Positions 46,084 to 57,430 of a stretch of 64,000 bases of DNA are shown in pieces. Source of the stretch: Trichostrongylus colubriformis (lineage: Eukaryota; Nematoda; Chromadorea; Rhabditida; Trichostrongylidae); contig OZ022256.1 in assembly GCA_963978905.1 (NCBI GenBank), positions 4,757,501 to 4,821,500 of the forward strand. Direction: 5' to 3'. Positions within the stretch are counted from its first letter, which is position 1. Every line of letters begins with the position of its first letter. The notes beneath the pieces are model-generated. The model was not told where the DNA came from. It was given only the letters and a program-made list of their open reading frames with translations, and did not search any database. The translations under genes were made by a program, and so were the position numbers.

Positions 46084-46954
46084 AGCGATAAGCTAAATGA
46101 ATTATTGAAAGTACTCAGGTACTTTCAGGAGCCACGTTAGTCCAACGGCTAATAAAATGCTTCCAGGGGCCAGAGAACCCATTGTGATAGGCTCTGCTTA
46201 TCATAAGTTGTGCATGGTTTAGTTTATTACCATTATCTGTGACTGATCTATTGCAGGTTTAAGCACGACATATTGGTAGATCGAAGTAAGGTGCCAAATC
46301 GTCATACCGTCCTCTACACATTTGTCTCCTCCACCAAGTGATCTTCACTTTGAACTGCTGGCTATGTCTATCCATTTGTGTGTATATTGCATCGCAATTT
46401 GTAATATAAATTTCTAGCTGCGTTCTTCGTGACTTGTGAATCTTCGCGGATTATTTATATCGCTCAAGGATCTACAGGACTTCAGCGAGTCATCGCTAGA
46501 GGGAAATACCGAAGTTATAATTTCATTTATAAACATACCATTCCAACAACTTTTTGTAATTCTTCGCTCAGAAAAGGATTTGCTAAGGCGACTTTAGCAG
46601 TTCAGGTCGTACAGGTCGTGATGGAGGGTGCAGTTGGACATTGGTGATTTCCACGAATTTTTCACTGATCTCATGGATGCGTTGTGGCCCAGTCGATGGT
46701 TTTCGCTGTAAGGACCACCCTCCTGGGGAACGCTGCAACCACTGCTTCTAGTCCCCTTCGATGACTTTCAAAAACTGCCTCTCTGACCTTGAGATTTCCC
46801 AAGTGGTGGTCATGTACTAGAACTCAATTGAAAATTTTCGGTCCGATAACGGCACATTCCAGTGCGCGCTCCGCCCGCCGTGTGTGGGCTCAACTTGACC
46901 GATCATACTCTACCCGTCCCAAGCTTATCTCTATTTCCACAGGTTGTTTTCATG
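46084..46954. other. Intergenic, nothing recognised
   Basis: No supported exon, RNA or repeat. Confidence 0.4.
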
Positions 46955-46956
46955 TA

Positions 46957-47828
46957 CAGGGTGAGCCAAGAAAAAGGTTTTTCCTCTACATTCAACCTCA
47001 CATTAGTCGAACTTCAGCAAATTCTGACAAGTTGTTTCCATCTCCATATTCAAGAGCGCACCTCAAACTATCACTAAAGTACATGAGGACCTTCTGCACG
47101 GACAGGATAGGAGCTTATTTTGAGAGATTGTGATGTGTCACCTCAACACTCAAATCCGAGATATCGTCACTCTCGTTTACAAACTCACTAAGATCCGTTC
47201 AACCGGTACCTGAAGGCATTCATATTTGGTGGTGCCCTTTTTTTCAGGCTCCCAACATCCTTCGTTTCCAGGACCTATAACGTGCTATTACCACTAAAAC
47301 CACTCCGGATGCAGGCCTGAGGAATGAAAAATGATACGTGGGATCATAGCAGCGTTGTCCAACCAAGGGCTCTATGCCTTCCATGAACCGATGGGCCAGT
47401 TCTAGGAAGCTTCCCACAAAAGATGTGCCACGGAACCCGGCTTCACTGCTTCAAGCGAACCTTGATACCATAGGCTCGAAGCTCGACCGCGCCGACTGAA
47501 GGCTCCAAGCGTTGTCCAGACAACAAGGGCTTGGTGACTTCCATGAACCGAAGGGCCAGTTCTAAGGAAGCTTCCCACGAAAGATGTGCCACGGAACCCG
47601 GCTTCACTGTTTCAAGCGGACCTTGATACCGTAGGCTCGAAGCCCGACCGCGCCGACTGAAGGCTCCATATTTTTATGAAGATGAGCGTAGTGAGCCACA
47701 ACTCGTTCCTACTTTTGAGATTTCGAGAATATTCTGCTACAATATTTTTATCTCTTTCGTTTCCCTATGTTTTGTACACTTGGCGGATGTGAGCCCTGAG
47801 CAAGACTGCTCTTGTGTGGCACTCTCTG
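46957..47828. mobile_element. Tc1-ended MITE, copy 2, with internal duplication
   Basis: An 872-bp element with ends CAGGGTGAGCCAAGAAAAAGG-like and TGGCACTCTCTG, and a TA duplication (46955-46956, 47829-47830). It is the same family as 9007-9750 but longer, because a 157-bp block is present twice in tandem (47351-47507 and 47508-47667). No transposase. Confidence 0.75.
47351..47667. repeat. 157-bp tandem duplication inside the MITE
   Basis: Two adjacent copies start AGCGTTGTCC and end GACTGAAGGCTCC, differing at a minority of positions. Copy 1 of the family at 9.2 kb has the block once. Confidence 0.8.
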
Positions 47829-47906
47829 TAGCACCTGATTTCGTGACACGGAGACGAGGCAACATACGGTGGGAGGGCGTACAGGCAGACGAGGCGTTTT
47901 ATACAG

Positions 47907-48185
47907 CTATTGAGGAAATATAGTGATTCGAGAAAAGCGCAGCCTGTCTACCTCTGGTTTTTTGAAGCTAACGGGGTATCATTTCGAGTACAGAGTCGGG
48001 TAAGTAGTGAAAATAGAAAATATGCTGATATCCTTTCTCAAGATCATAAATTGGGCGATATGAAGATTATAAAATTAAGCAATTCGGGCGCGGAATGCGT
48101 AATACTTGACAGACTTCTCGTATCTCAAGAAGAGCATCTCTATAAAACCGTGAAAGATGATAGTAGCGAAAAAGACTTTCTATGA
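47907..48185 (+). CDS. Possible exon of an unidentified gene
   Basis: A TTATACAG acceptor is followed in phase 0 by a frame that stays open to TGA at 48185. It reads LLRKYSDSRKAQPVYLWFFE, then through a good GTAAGT donor at about 48000 into a charged stretch (VTAEC-like, RLLVSQEEHLYKTVKDD). Either the exon ends at the donor or the whole frame is a terminal exon. The composition is coding-like; no family is recognised. It lies 490 bp downstream of the duplicated MITE block. Confidence 0.3.
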   Translation, partial: LLRKYSDSRKAQPVYLWFFEANGVSFRVQSRVSSENRKYADILSQDHKLGDMKIIKLSNSGAECVILDRLLVSQEEHLYKTVKDDSSEKDFL

Positions 48186-48314
48186 TGAAAAGCAGTGTGG
48201 TCAGGGAGTCTATTAGAAAAACCAGTGTTTCGTAGCTGGTTTGATAGAGCTCTGTAGTCGCTGACAAGTGGGACTCTACGCTCAACCATTTTCCCTCTTT
48301 ATTCAAACTTTTAG

Positions 48315-48627
48315 AATGATCTGTGATGGTCTAGCTATTTATCTACTATCTCAAGAACCATGCTCACATTTCGGGCCCTGGCTTGCATTATAGGGTAAGT
48401 CTCTGGTTAATCTCGTCCTGAAACTTGTTCTGAAATCTTTTTTTCTATTGGAGATAGACTACCACTTTTCCAGACACAGTATCATGATGCACTGTTTCAC
48501 TCACGGACTATGGTCTCTAGCCTTTTCATTTCTATATCGTTACTACATATTAGGGCACGAACTGCCAAGGAACAGCACTATCATACCCATCGTTGCTCTG
48601 ATATATACGCCCTCCTTCCTTCAGCTT
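48315..48627 (+). pseudogene. Srd/Str-type chemoreceptor fragment, frameshifted
   Basis: Two exons (48315-48394, GTAAGT donor; 48474-48627, TTTTCCAG acceptor) encode the middle of a nematode 7TM chemoreceptor. The first has GLAIYLLSQEPCSHFGP, the second HSIMMHCFTHGLWSLAFSFL then YRYYIL, typical of the TM3-TM4 region. To join them in frame one base must be added near 48376-48379, in a CCC run; as it stands TAG follows at the exon end. The N- and C-terminal parts were not found. Such receptors sit in sensory cilia and detect chemicals. It is either a pseudogene or a consensus error. Confidence 0.7.
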
Positions 48628-48839
48628 GTACGCTTTAGAGTATTTGCTTTGCATCAACATCTCCAGCAGCCGTCATAGTGTTCTTTTACAAGTTTTAGCT
48701 ATGCAACCCCGCGCGTCACATAGCAGTGCTGAGCTACGGACACGCACAAAGTAACCTAAATAGAACTAACTCAGCAATGGGGTCTAACAAAGATAGAACG
48801 TACAGCTCTACTGAAATCACACTTACGTGAGCGCAATCA

Positions 48840-49074
48840 TCGATCACGGTCACCCATTAGCCATGCTAGTCGGAGTTCTGCGACTGCACCCTTTGATGGT
48901 AAGATCCGTTAACCATTTTCGGAACTGTGCAGTTATCGCGGTAGCTGGCTGAAACATCCAGGAATTGGTAAGAAGCTGCAATCGTTTTTATTTGCTCAAT
49001 TATCCTCTCCGGATCGCTCCAGTCCAAACGGCACTCCGACAACCCCGTACCTGCATGCCGTCTCAGTGTGCTGA
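48840..49074 (-). repeat. tRNA-derived SINE-like copy
   Basis: Read on the minus strand it aligns by eye with 63761-64000: CACTGAGACGGCATGCAGGT (A-box position), GTGCCGTTTGGACT, AACGATTGCAG and CGCAGAACTCCGA are shared in order. The 85-codon minus-strand frame here is then not a gene. Confidence 0.5.
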
Positions 49075-50033
49075 CAACACTTGCAGACGCAGACAATACA
49101 GACCAACAAACAAACCGATACACGAAGTTAGTGGTTTATATTACAGAGGGATACGTTGGCTGCTGTCTTTGTCGAATGCTCACATCCATGTGCTGCGCGA
49201 CTTGCATTTGTGTGGGTTTGCTGAGTGAGTTGAAGGTAGAACAGAGTAGACCCGTAAACTCACGCCAGAATGACGCCGAGTGCTGCTCATGTTCGTCATG
49301 CTATCTTCTCCTCGTCCACTTCATGGCAGCTGCTGAGAAGAGCCTTTGTGAGCAGCTGCATGGCAATGGTGCGTAGCGCAAGAACAGCCAGGGATCGTCG
49401 GTACTAGAACCATTTTCGTTTCAATCTGGGATTTCCCGCCTGTGCTATTGTATTACCAGACGGCTGTTTCTCTTACAGCTATCGTAAAATTTTCGTCCCT
49501 ATTTTATGCATCTGAGTCGAGCATAACCTTAGAAGGGAAATCGGCTTCAGCTGTTGGAGGGGTGTGTGTCAAGTGTTCCAGTGATTATTATGGGGTCAGG
49601 TCACCCATGAGTGGCTTGGCTTCACGAGACGATTGCTTTACTACTGATTTCAAGATCATGGCTACGTAGTTGGTCTAGTTATGCCAAGGTAATCCTGAGT
49701 AAAGACCAAAGAAATAGGACTGACATTTCTCAAGCCAAATATGTAATAACCAGTCGGCTTGGCCGGCTGACGCCGGCCAATCCGACTGGTCCGGGCCGGC
49801 TGGGCCGGCCTTACAGGGGGCGACTCTCGGCTCGCCGCTTACGCGGCGAGCTGATTTTCGCGGCTGTTGGGGCATATCTACCCTTCAGCAAAGCCGGCAC
49901 AATTCTACCATCACTCGTTCAATAAATGGGGGTTCCTCTGCTGCGTTTGTACCTAAGGGTAAGATTGTGATGTAAGAGGAAGAAGTCGGTATTGGTATGT
50001 GATGCTTTTATTTTTATGTTTCAATTAATAACG
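49075..50033. other. Intergenic with a GC-rich GGCCGGC cluster
   Basis: At 49755-49810 several GGCCGGC motifs and short palindromes occur close together, unlike the surroundings. No gene is supported. Confidence 0.4.
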
Positions 50034-50560
50034 ATGATTCATTAGTATTTTTGCTGAAATGTAACGACCTTATCCCAACATCTCCCTACGTCTGGTTAGA
50101 TCTATTTCAAATGATTATCATACATTTTAGCGCGCGCCCCGCCGATTCATGTGTGTGCCTTATGATTCATTAGTATTTTTGCTGAAATGTAACGACCTTA
50201 TCCCAACATCTCCCTACGTCTGGTTAGATCTATTTCAGTTGATTATCATACAATTTAGCGCGCGCCCTGCCGAAATGGGCGGAGCGTAACATTGTTCATG
50301 TGTGTGCCTTATGACCTTATTATTCCAGCTTCTCCTTGCGTCTGGGCTCTTTTGGAACCGAATTATATTATCACGTTTTTAGCGCGCGCCCCGCCCACAG
50401 TTAGTGGAGCGTACTATGTCTATGTGTGTGCCTTATTACCTTACTATTCCAACTTCTCCTTGCGTCTGGGCTCTTTTGGAACCGAATTAGATCAATTTCA
50501 GATGATCATCACATTTTTAGCGCGCGCCCCGCTCACAGTGGGCGGAGCGTAACATTGTCT
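50034..50560 (+). repeat. ~130-bp tandem repeat with TTTTAGCGCGCGCC motif
   Basis: GATTCATTAGTATTTTTGCT occurs at 50034 and 50164. Further degenerate units each end with TTTTAGCGCGCGCCCCGC and GGCGGAGCGTAACATTGT. It leads straight into the 146-bp array of element B. Confidence 0.7.
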
Positions 50561-51955
50561 TCACCGTTGATGTCCCCTTACTACCCCCTATATATCACTT
50601 TAAAAATTCAGTGTCCCAGCTTTGCTGCGACGCGAGATTTGATTTTCCCCCCATTCGCCTTCCGAGGCTCCTTATCAGCCCTTATCAGTTGCTATCACTT
50701 CCGTTCCCTCACCGTTGATGTCCCCTTACTACCCCCTATATCACTTTAAAAATTCAGTGTCCCAGCTTTGTTGCGACGCGAGATTTGATTTTCCCCCCAT
50801 TCGCCTTCCGAGGCTCCTTATCAGCCCTTATCATTGCTATCACTTCCGATTCCTCACCGTTGATGTCCCCTTACTACCCCCTATATCATTTTAAAAATCC
50901 AGGGTCCCAACTTTGCTGCGACGCGAGATATGATTTTCCCCCCATTCGCCTTCCGAGGCTCCTTATCAGCCCTTATCAGTTGCTATCACTTCCGATTCCT
51001 CACCGTTGATGTCCCCTTATTACCCCCTATATCACTTTAAAAATTCAGAGTCCCAGCTTTGCTGCGACGCGAGATATGATTTTCTCCCCATTCGCCTTCC
51101 GAGGCTCCTTATCAGCCCTTATCAGTTGCTATCACTTCCGTTCCCTCACCGTTGATGTCCCCTTACTACCCCCTATATCACTTTAAAAATTCAGGGTCCC
51201 AACTTTGCTGCGACGCGAGATATGATTTTCCCCCCATTCGCCTTCCGAGGCTCCTTATCAGCCCTTATCATTGCTATCACTTCCGATTCCTCACCGTTGA
51301 TGTCCCCTTACTACCCCCTATATCACTTTAAATATTCAGAGTCCCAGCTTTGCTGCGACGCGAGATATGAATTCCCCCCTATTCACCTTCCGAGGCTCCT
51401 TATCAGCCCTTATCAGTTGCTATCACTTCCGATTCCTCACCGTTGATGTCCCCTTATTACCCCCTATATCACTTTAAAAATTCAGAGTCCCAGCTTTGCT
51501 GCGACGCGAGATATGATTTTCTCCCCATTCGCCTTCCGAGGCTCCTTATCAGCCCTTATCAGTTGCTATCACTTCCGTTCCCTCACCGTTGATGTCCCCT
51601 TACTACCCCCTATATCACTTTAAAAATTCAGGGTCCCAACTTTGCTGCGACGCGAGATATGATTTTCCCCCCATTCGCCTTCCGAGGCTCCTTATCAGCC
51701 CTTATCATTGCTATCACTTCCGATTCCTCACCGTTGATGTCCCCTTACTACCCCCTATATCACTTTAAATATTCAGAGTCCCAGCTTTGCTGCGACGCGA
51801 GATATGAATTCCCCCCTATTCACCTTCCGAGGCTCCTTATCAGCCCTTATCAGTTGCTATCACTTCCGATTCCTCACCATTGATGTTCCCTTACTACCCC
51901 CTATATCACTTTAAAAATTCAGGGTCCCAGCTCTACTGCGACGCGAGATATGAAT
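50561..51955 (+). repeat. 146-bp satellite in a 437-bp trimeric array (element B)
   Basis: TCACCGTTGATGTCCC begins at about 50561, 50709, 50854, 51000, 51146, 51291, 51437, 51583, 51728 and 51874, so ten units of 145-148 bp. Three monomer variants cycle, giving exact-looking 437-bp periods (50854 to 51291 to 51728). The array relates to the end monomer of element A in opposite orientation (TTATCAGCCCTTATCAGTTG). The 74-codon frames at 437-bp spacing are products of the repeat. Confidence 0.9.
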
Positions 51956-51989
51956 TTCGTGACAGACAGACAGACAGACAGACGGACAG

Positions 51990-52023
<34 letters not shown>

Positions 52024-52045
52024 TAAGCCGATTATATATAGTAGT
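51945..52045. repeat. End motif of element B with (GACA)n
   Basis: CGAGATATGAATTTCGTGAC, then a GACA microsatellite (51959-52023), then ACTAAGCCGATTATATATAG. The same end, inverted, starts element A at 30189, and it closes C-type arrays at 54104 and 55595. Confidence 0.85.
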
Positions 52046-53570
52046 GATGTTCATTAACAACATTTTTTAGGCGAAAGGATATGCGATTTCTGGTAAAAGT
52101 AAGCTCTAGTTACTGCAATAGTCCATGGTACAATGCTTCAGACTCATGGGAATGTTAATTCAGTTATTTCTATAGTGAATAGCCCTTCACGCAACATTGG
52201 TGACCTAACCTCGAGGAGCACTTGTCGGAACACTTGAATGCTACTCCTTTAGAGTAGTATGGTTATTGTAGAGTTCAACTGTGAGAACCCCTATTTGGAG
52301 CAGATTACAGTAAGCGTAGGTGGCAAGTGGAAATTCAGCCGAGAATTGTGCCAGCAGCTGTGGTGCGCCTTCATTGCTGACGCGTCACAGTTCGCTGAAA
52401 TACATGCCAAATAGGGTTGTGAATAAACCAATCGGCAGAAGTTTTCTGCCAAAACAGGTTTGTTCGATAGAATGTTCACCCGACAATTTTTTGATCCCAA
52501 TGGGGCATAATGTCTGCAAGCACGGCACTTCTTGCAGACACCATGACCATGGGCGGGTGCCCTTAGAGTCATCCGTTCCCGGGTCCTGTATGACTACGCT
52601 GCGAATGTTCGTAACTTTATTGACGCGAAACTTAGTGGATCTCTACAGCAAAATTGATTGTGAGCGAGGTAGAAACTGTATATGCGTTTCACAGCATGTT
52701 CCCTCATATCTCTAAACAATACCGAGTACACACTAATTATGTAGGGCATAAATATCGCTTTTTGAAAAAAAGGGATTGGTTATGGTACATTTCGTCTAGT
52801 AGGCTGACCCACAGATCCCGAACCATCTTAGAAAACTTGCGTTTTCATCTTGAAAAACTTCCCTTTTATATTTTCTTCCTATTACATTTACGTTCATTAA
52901 ACGAGATACGCACCTCGGCTATCAAGCTGGTGTTTGGTTTCCATCCTGTGAAACTTTACAGACCTTTGGTCGATGAATGATCGGACGTCGGTTTCGGTGA
53001 CAGAAAGGTGGCGATTCGTAAGAAGAAACCACAAGTACACAGCGGATAAGAGAGAAATACCAGAGCAACAGTTCAAGATTTTTCCCATATTGTTCGCGAG
53101 AGGGCTCATGCAAAGCAAGTAGAACATTCACTTCTTTCCCCTTCACATAAACACGGTACACGAGAAAACTTTATACGGTCTGAAGCCTTAACTTTCTTAT
53201 ATGCCATAAAGTTCAAGTATCGCCCCCGCCAGACGCAGATTCTAAAGAGTCATCACACACCTGTGGATAACAGAACTTTCACATTAAGCTTTGAATATGA
53301 CCGTCGGAATTCCCCGATATGTCGAACGGAACCTCCACTGTCCCTGTACTGCACCCAATCGCTTCTCTTTGTTGCCGGTGACTATGTTGGAACTATGCAG
53401 GAGGTTGAAAAGCCATGAGGAGTGTGTCGTTCAAGCGGCAGTTGAGCTATTGCATGCTCATTAGATATTAAGAAACGAACTCCGACTTTTAAGTCTTCTT
53501 AACTTCGTGAGTATCAGTGTTGTCTTCCTGCACGTAAGTGCCCCGCAGGATACTTCGCATGAGGTCAGCG
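52046..53570. other. Intergenic with overlapping unexplained frames
   Basis: A plus-strand frame at 52320-52715 (131 codons, Cys-rich) overlaps a minus-strand one (52291-52572). Neither shows a family, splice sites or a signal that favours one strand. Confidence 0.3.
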
Positions 53571-54104
53571 TGCGCGTAGCTGGATCACCCACCATCAGTA
53601 TCCCTGCCTCACTCCGCAAAAGACTAGAGAGTATGACCGATCCAAGATCAATGTGGAAGACGGATTCAAGGACTCTGACCTTTTTACGCTCCTCATCAAA
53701 CCTTATCAACCATTATCAAGCTGGATCACTCACCATCAATGTCACATTCTACTCCGCAAAGCACCTGTGAGTATGAACATTCTATGGTCAATGCGAAAAC
53801 CGAAACGGGTTTAAGGACTCTAGCCTTTTTATGCTCCTCATCAAGCTTATCAACCGTTATCAAGCTGGATCACCCACCATCAATGTCCCCGTCCCACTCC
53901 GCAAAACACCTACGAATATCGGCGCTCTGGGATCAAACCGAAATGCCATCACTTCCGATCCACCACCGGTAGGGTCCCTTCATCACTCCCTACATCACTT
54001 GTAAAATTCAGCATCCCGGCCTTGTTGCGACGCGAGATATGAATTCCGTGGCAGACACACGAACAAACACACACAGACATACTAAGCGAATTATATATAG
54101 TAGG
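53571..54104 (+). repeat. Short 146-bp satellite array with end motif (C1)
   Basis: Three monomers with GGATCACCCACCATCA and TTATCAACCGTTATCAA, then the CACCACCGGTAGGG edge, CGACGCGAGATATGAATT, a microsatellite, and ACTAAGCGAATTATATATAG. The monomers are the complement of element A monomers. Confidence 0.8.
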
Positions 54105-54223
54105 GTGGCCCAGTAGTTTCATTTCCAGGTGGTCAATGTGAACTTGATACGAATGCTCTGAGATTAAGAGAAGCTCCTACTCTATATAATTCGCCGGGTG
54201 GGGGTCTATAGTCAGGATTGACC

Positions 54224-56233
54224 TTGCGCGAGCCAAGTGGTTTAGGTCATCACTGGAATTTTGAATAGTTTAGACATTTATAGTTTTGTATTCGATTGCA
54301 TCGAATTGAAACAATTTGCTCACTTGCTGTGCTTCTAATTCCTACACATTGATGGTAGATCCATATCCAGATTATCGATGTTTATCGTTTTCGTGAACAT
54401 GCTTCACTATTTGGAATTTTAGATAGGCTAGCGGTCGATACGCAGTGTTACTGCCAATACCGCATTATAAAATAATTCCGAGTGGAACGCTTGCTTTGCT
54501 ATCACAAATATAGGTTGTGACTATCAATGTAGATCGCAGTTTCACGAAAAATGTACCATTTTTAGGAACGCTAGGCAATTCAGAGGTCTATACATGGGTC
54601 AGTGAAATAACAAAATATGTTCACCCGAAGCCACTGAGCACGAAAGCGGTCGTACAGTAGTATCAGGCGATGTAAAAGATTTCATCCCATCCAATTCCTG
54701 ACAGTTCTTATCGGCCACCGTAAGCCGTTATCGAGGCCATGTACCTCACAGTTCCATTGAGGTCCCCGTACCCTACAATACCTGCGAATGTGAACATCCA
54801 CTGTTAGCCGCAAAAGCGTTCCGGCCTTGGTGACATTTTCCTTCTCATGCTCCTTACCGAATCTTATCAACCGTTATCAATTTGGATCACCCACCATTAT
54901 ATCCCCGTCCTGCACCGTAAGACAGCTGTGAGTATGAACGCTCCGGGACCAATGCGAAAAGGGAAACGGATTTGACGACTTTAGCCTTTTACGCTCCTGA
55001 TCGAATCTTATCAACCGTTATTAAGCTGGATCACCCATCATCAATGTTCAAGTCCTACCCCGCAAAACACGTGTAAGTATGAAAGCTCCGGGACCGATGC
55101 GAAAAGCAAAACGCATTCAACGACTCTAGCCATTTCATGCTTCTTATCGTATCTTATCAACCGTTATCAATGCGAGTCACCCACCATCGCTGTCGCTGGC
55201 CAACCCTATTAAACACTTATGAGTGTCAGCGTAGTACCAATGCGAAAAGCGAAGCGGATTCGACAACTTTAGCCATTTCACGCTCCTTATCGTATCTTAT
55301 CAACCGTTATCAATTTGGATCACCCACCATTAATGTCCCTGCCCCATCCCGCAAAACACCTGTGAGTGTCAGCGCTCTACGATCAACCTGAAAGGCGAAA
55401 CGACTTTGGTGACATTCGCCTTTCGAGGCTCCTTATCAGCGCGTATCAGCTGCTGTCACTTCCGGTCCACCACCGCCTAGGTCCTCTTACCATCCCCTAT
55501 ATCATTTGTAAAATTAAGTGAGATATGAATTTCGTGACAGACAGACAGACGGACACACACACACGCACACACATACTAAGCGAATTATATAGAGTAGGAT
55601 ATCACTCGCCGATGTATCAACAGCTGTATTGCCTAGCGTTCCAGAAAATGGTGCATTTCTCTTGATACTGCGATCTACATTGATAATCATGATACAACTT
55701 AATTTGTAATAGCAAGCAAGCGCTCCACTCAGAATCATTCTCTAATGCGGTACTGTGAGCACACTAAGTACTGATTGACCGCTAGACTATGCAAGTTTCG
55801 AAATAGTGAAGCGTGTTCGAAAACGATAATCATCGATAAAGGATATGGATCTATCATCGATGTGTAGGAACTAGACGCTCAGCAAGTGAACAATTTGTTA
55901 CCATTCGATGCAATTGAATACAAAGTTTCCGATGTCTAAATTATCCAAACTAGCAATGATGACCCAAACCAGTTGGCCAGCGCACACACTGGGCGCGATT
56001 CATGTCGATGACTTGCAAAATGGGTTCTATGCAAAGCGACTGAAGTACGTTGATACTAAAAAGCTTTTTTATCACGTCATCTTCTGTGCTTCGTTCCAAA
56101 TCAATAGCTCAGCTGGAGCAGAAGAAGGGAAATCTCCGCTCAATTCCATACACAGCAGTGGTCAGGCCGACCAAACCCATTTTGTACAACATCGCCATGA
56201 ATCGCGCGCAGTAGTGTGCCTCAGCGAACTGGT
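54224..56233. mobile_element. Satellite-carrying foldback element C
   Basis: The left part (54224-54600) is an inverted copy of the module that appears directly at 55596-56233. Between them lie 146-bp satellite monomers (about 54840-55500), the CGAGATATGAATTTCGTGAC edge, a microsatellite and AAGCGAATTATATAG. The element is thus bounded by long inverted modules, which element A (30189-32753) has on only one side. No protein is encoded; a plus-strand frame at 55908-56303 comes from the module and is broken in copy A. Confidence 0.65.
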
Positions 56234-56833
56234 ATATTGGATAGAGTGTTATAAAATAATAGAAAATGCTAACTGCAAAAGTATCACGTCGTATTTACAT
56301 TAGTTACATGTTCAGTCACCTCTCATTGTTAGAGGAATTCTGTCATATGCTATGAGCTGCCTCGTTACAAACACAAGCAGTTTGCAGAAAAATCTTTACA
56401 TATTTTGAAGGGCCGAATCAACAGACAGTAATGCGAGTAGCTCATATTCCGTCAAGTAGGTTTGTAGGGCGGGAGACACTCGTTTAGACCTGTATCTTGG
56501 TGACGACATCGATATGCTCTTGTGTAACTCCCATGGTTCCAACTGCATTTTTCTGTCACGATATTTCGTATGAGTAATGTCTATACCGGGTCATCGTTCA
56601 ATACCGGGTCAGCACGGCGTGCGGTGGTGTTTACTTTTTTTTCTTCGCACATCGTATATTTGCAGTTTTTCCAAGTTTCTGTTCTGTTCTCTTCTAATTG
56701 TTGTACTATTAGACATCTACCTTGATAGGCCTGGGTATTTTTCTCTTGTAATTTCCAATTCATCTTGGTTTGAGCAGTTTCTACTCGTGCCCATCCTGTA
56801 TTAATTGATTGACCACGTTTTATATGTTTGACC
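56234..56833. other. Spacer or 5' part of the retroelement
   Basis: The 5' limit of the CR1-like element could not be fixed. The stretch contains no recognisable gene. Confidence 0.4.
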
Positions 56834-57266
56834 ATGCCTCCAAAGCATCAGCGAGAGTAGAAAACGAAGGTTTCTGCCTCGAATTCTGAGATATCTCCAA
56901 CCAATCTGGGAATAAGAAACAGTGTGCATGAGGACTACTTCAACCTTAGCGTAGGCGAATTACTCAAGGTAATAATGGAGAGGAACTCTGGTCCTGTGAT
57001 TGATATGATGTTGGTAGCTCTTCCTGAAAAGCTTCCCAAAGAGATCTCCGGCTCTGTTGAAGCTGACAAACGCTCCCGCAGTTTAGTTGTAAGTGGGTTT
57101 GAGGAAGCCTTACCACAAGTGCGTTCTTCTCAGCGTCAAGTTGTTTTGGAGGGGAAGGTAAGTAATCATTAGATATTTTGAAGGTTGAGTGCAACCCGGT
57201 GGAGGTTTATCGATTGGGTATACCTGCCAATGATCGTCCTTCTTTGGTGAAAGTTGTGTTGCCATA
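56834..57266 (+). pseudogene. Retrotransposon ORF1 remnant
   Basis: It begins MPPKHQRE, then a TAG stop, and continues in the same frame with SEISPTNLGIRNSVHEDYFN and ADKRSRSLVVSGFEEALPQ. A frameshift near 57165 moves to NPVEVYRLGIPANDRPSLVK. ORF1 proteins of nematode CR1-type elements bind RNA; the KRSRS-V-SG and VYRLG...RP-LVK blocks are what I associate with this type. Broken by at least one stop and one frameshift. Confidence 0.6.
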
Positions 57267-57430
57267 AGATCCATTGGTTGACTGCTCTTAGGAATGCTAG
57301 GAAATTGAGCAATTCCTAATGTGCTCGATTCGGAGCTTGTATTCGGTCTCCCTGACTCACTGTTTCTGCTGGACCGCACTCGGGAAGGGTGGGATTATAT
57401 GCTGCATTGTTACTTCTTGTTTAAATTGCA

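Noticed and set aside
50785..51883. Three near-identical 74-codon frames 437 bp apart
   Set aside because: They fall exactly on the trimeric satellite period, so they are repeat artefacts.
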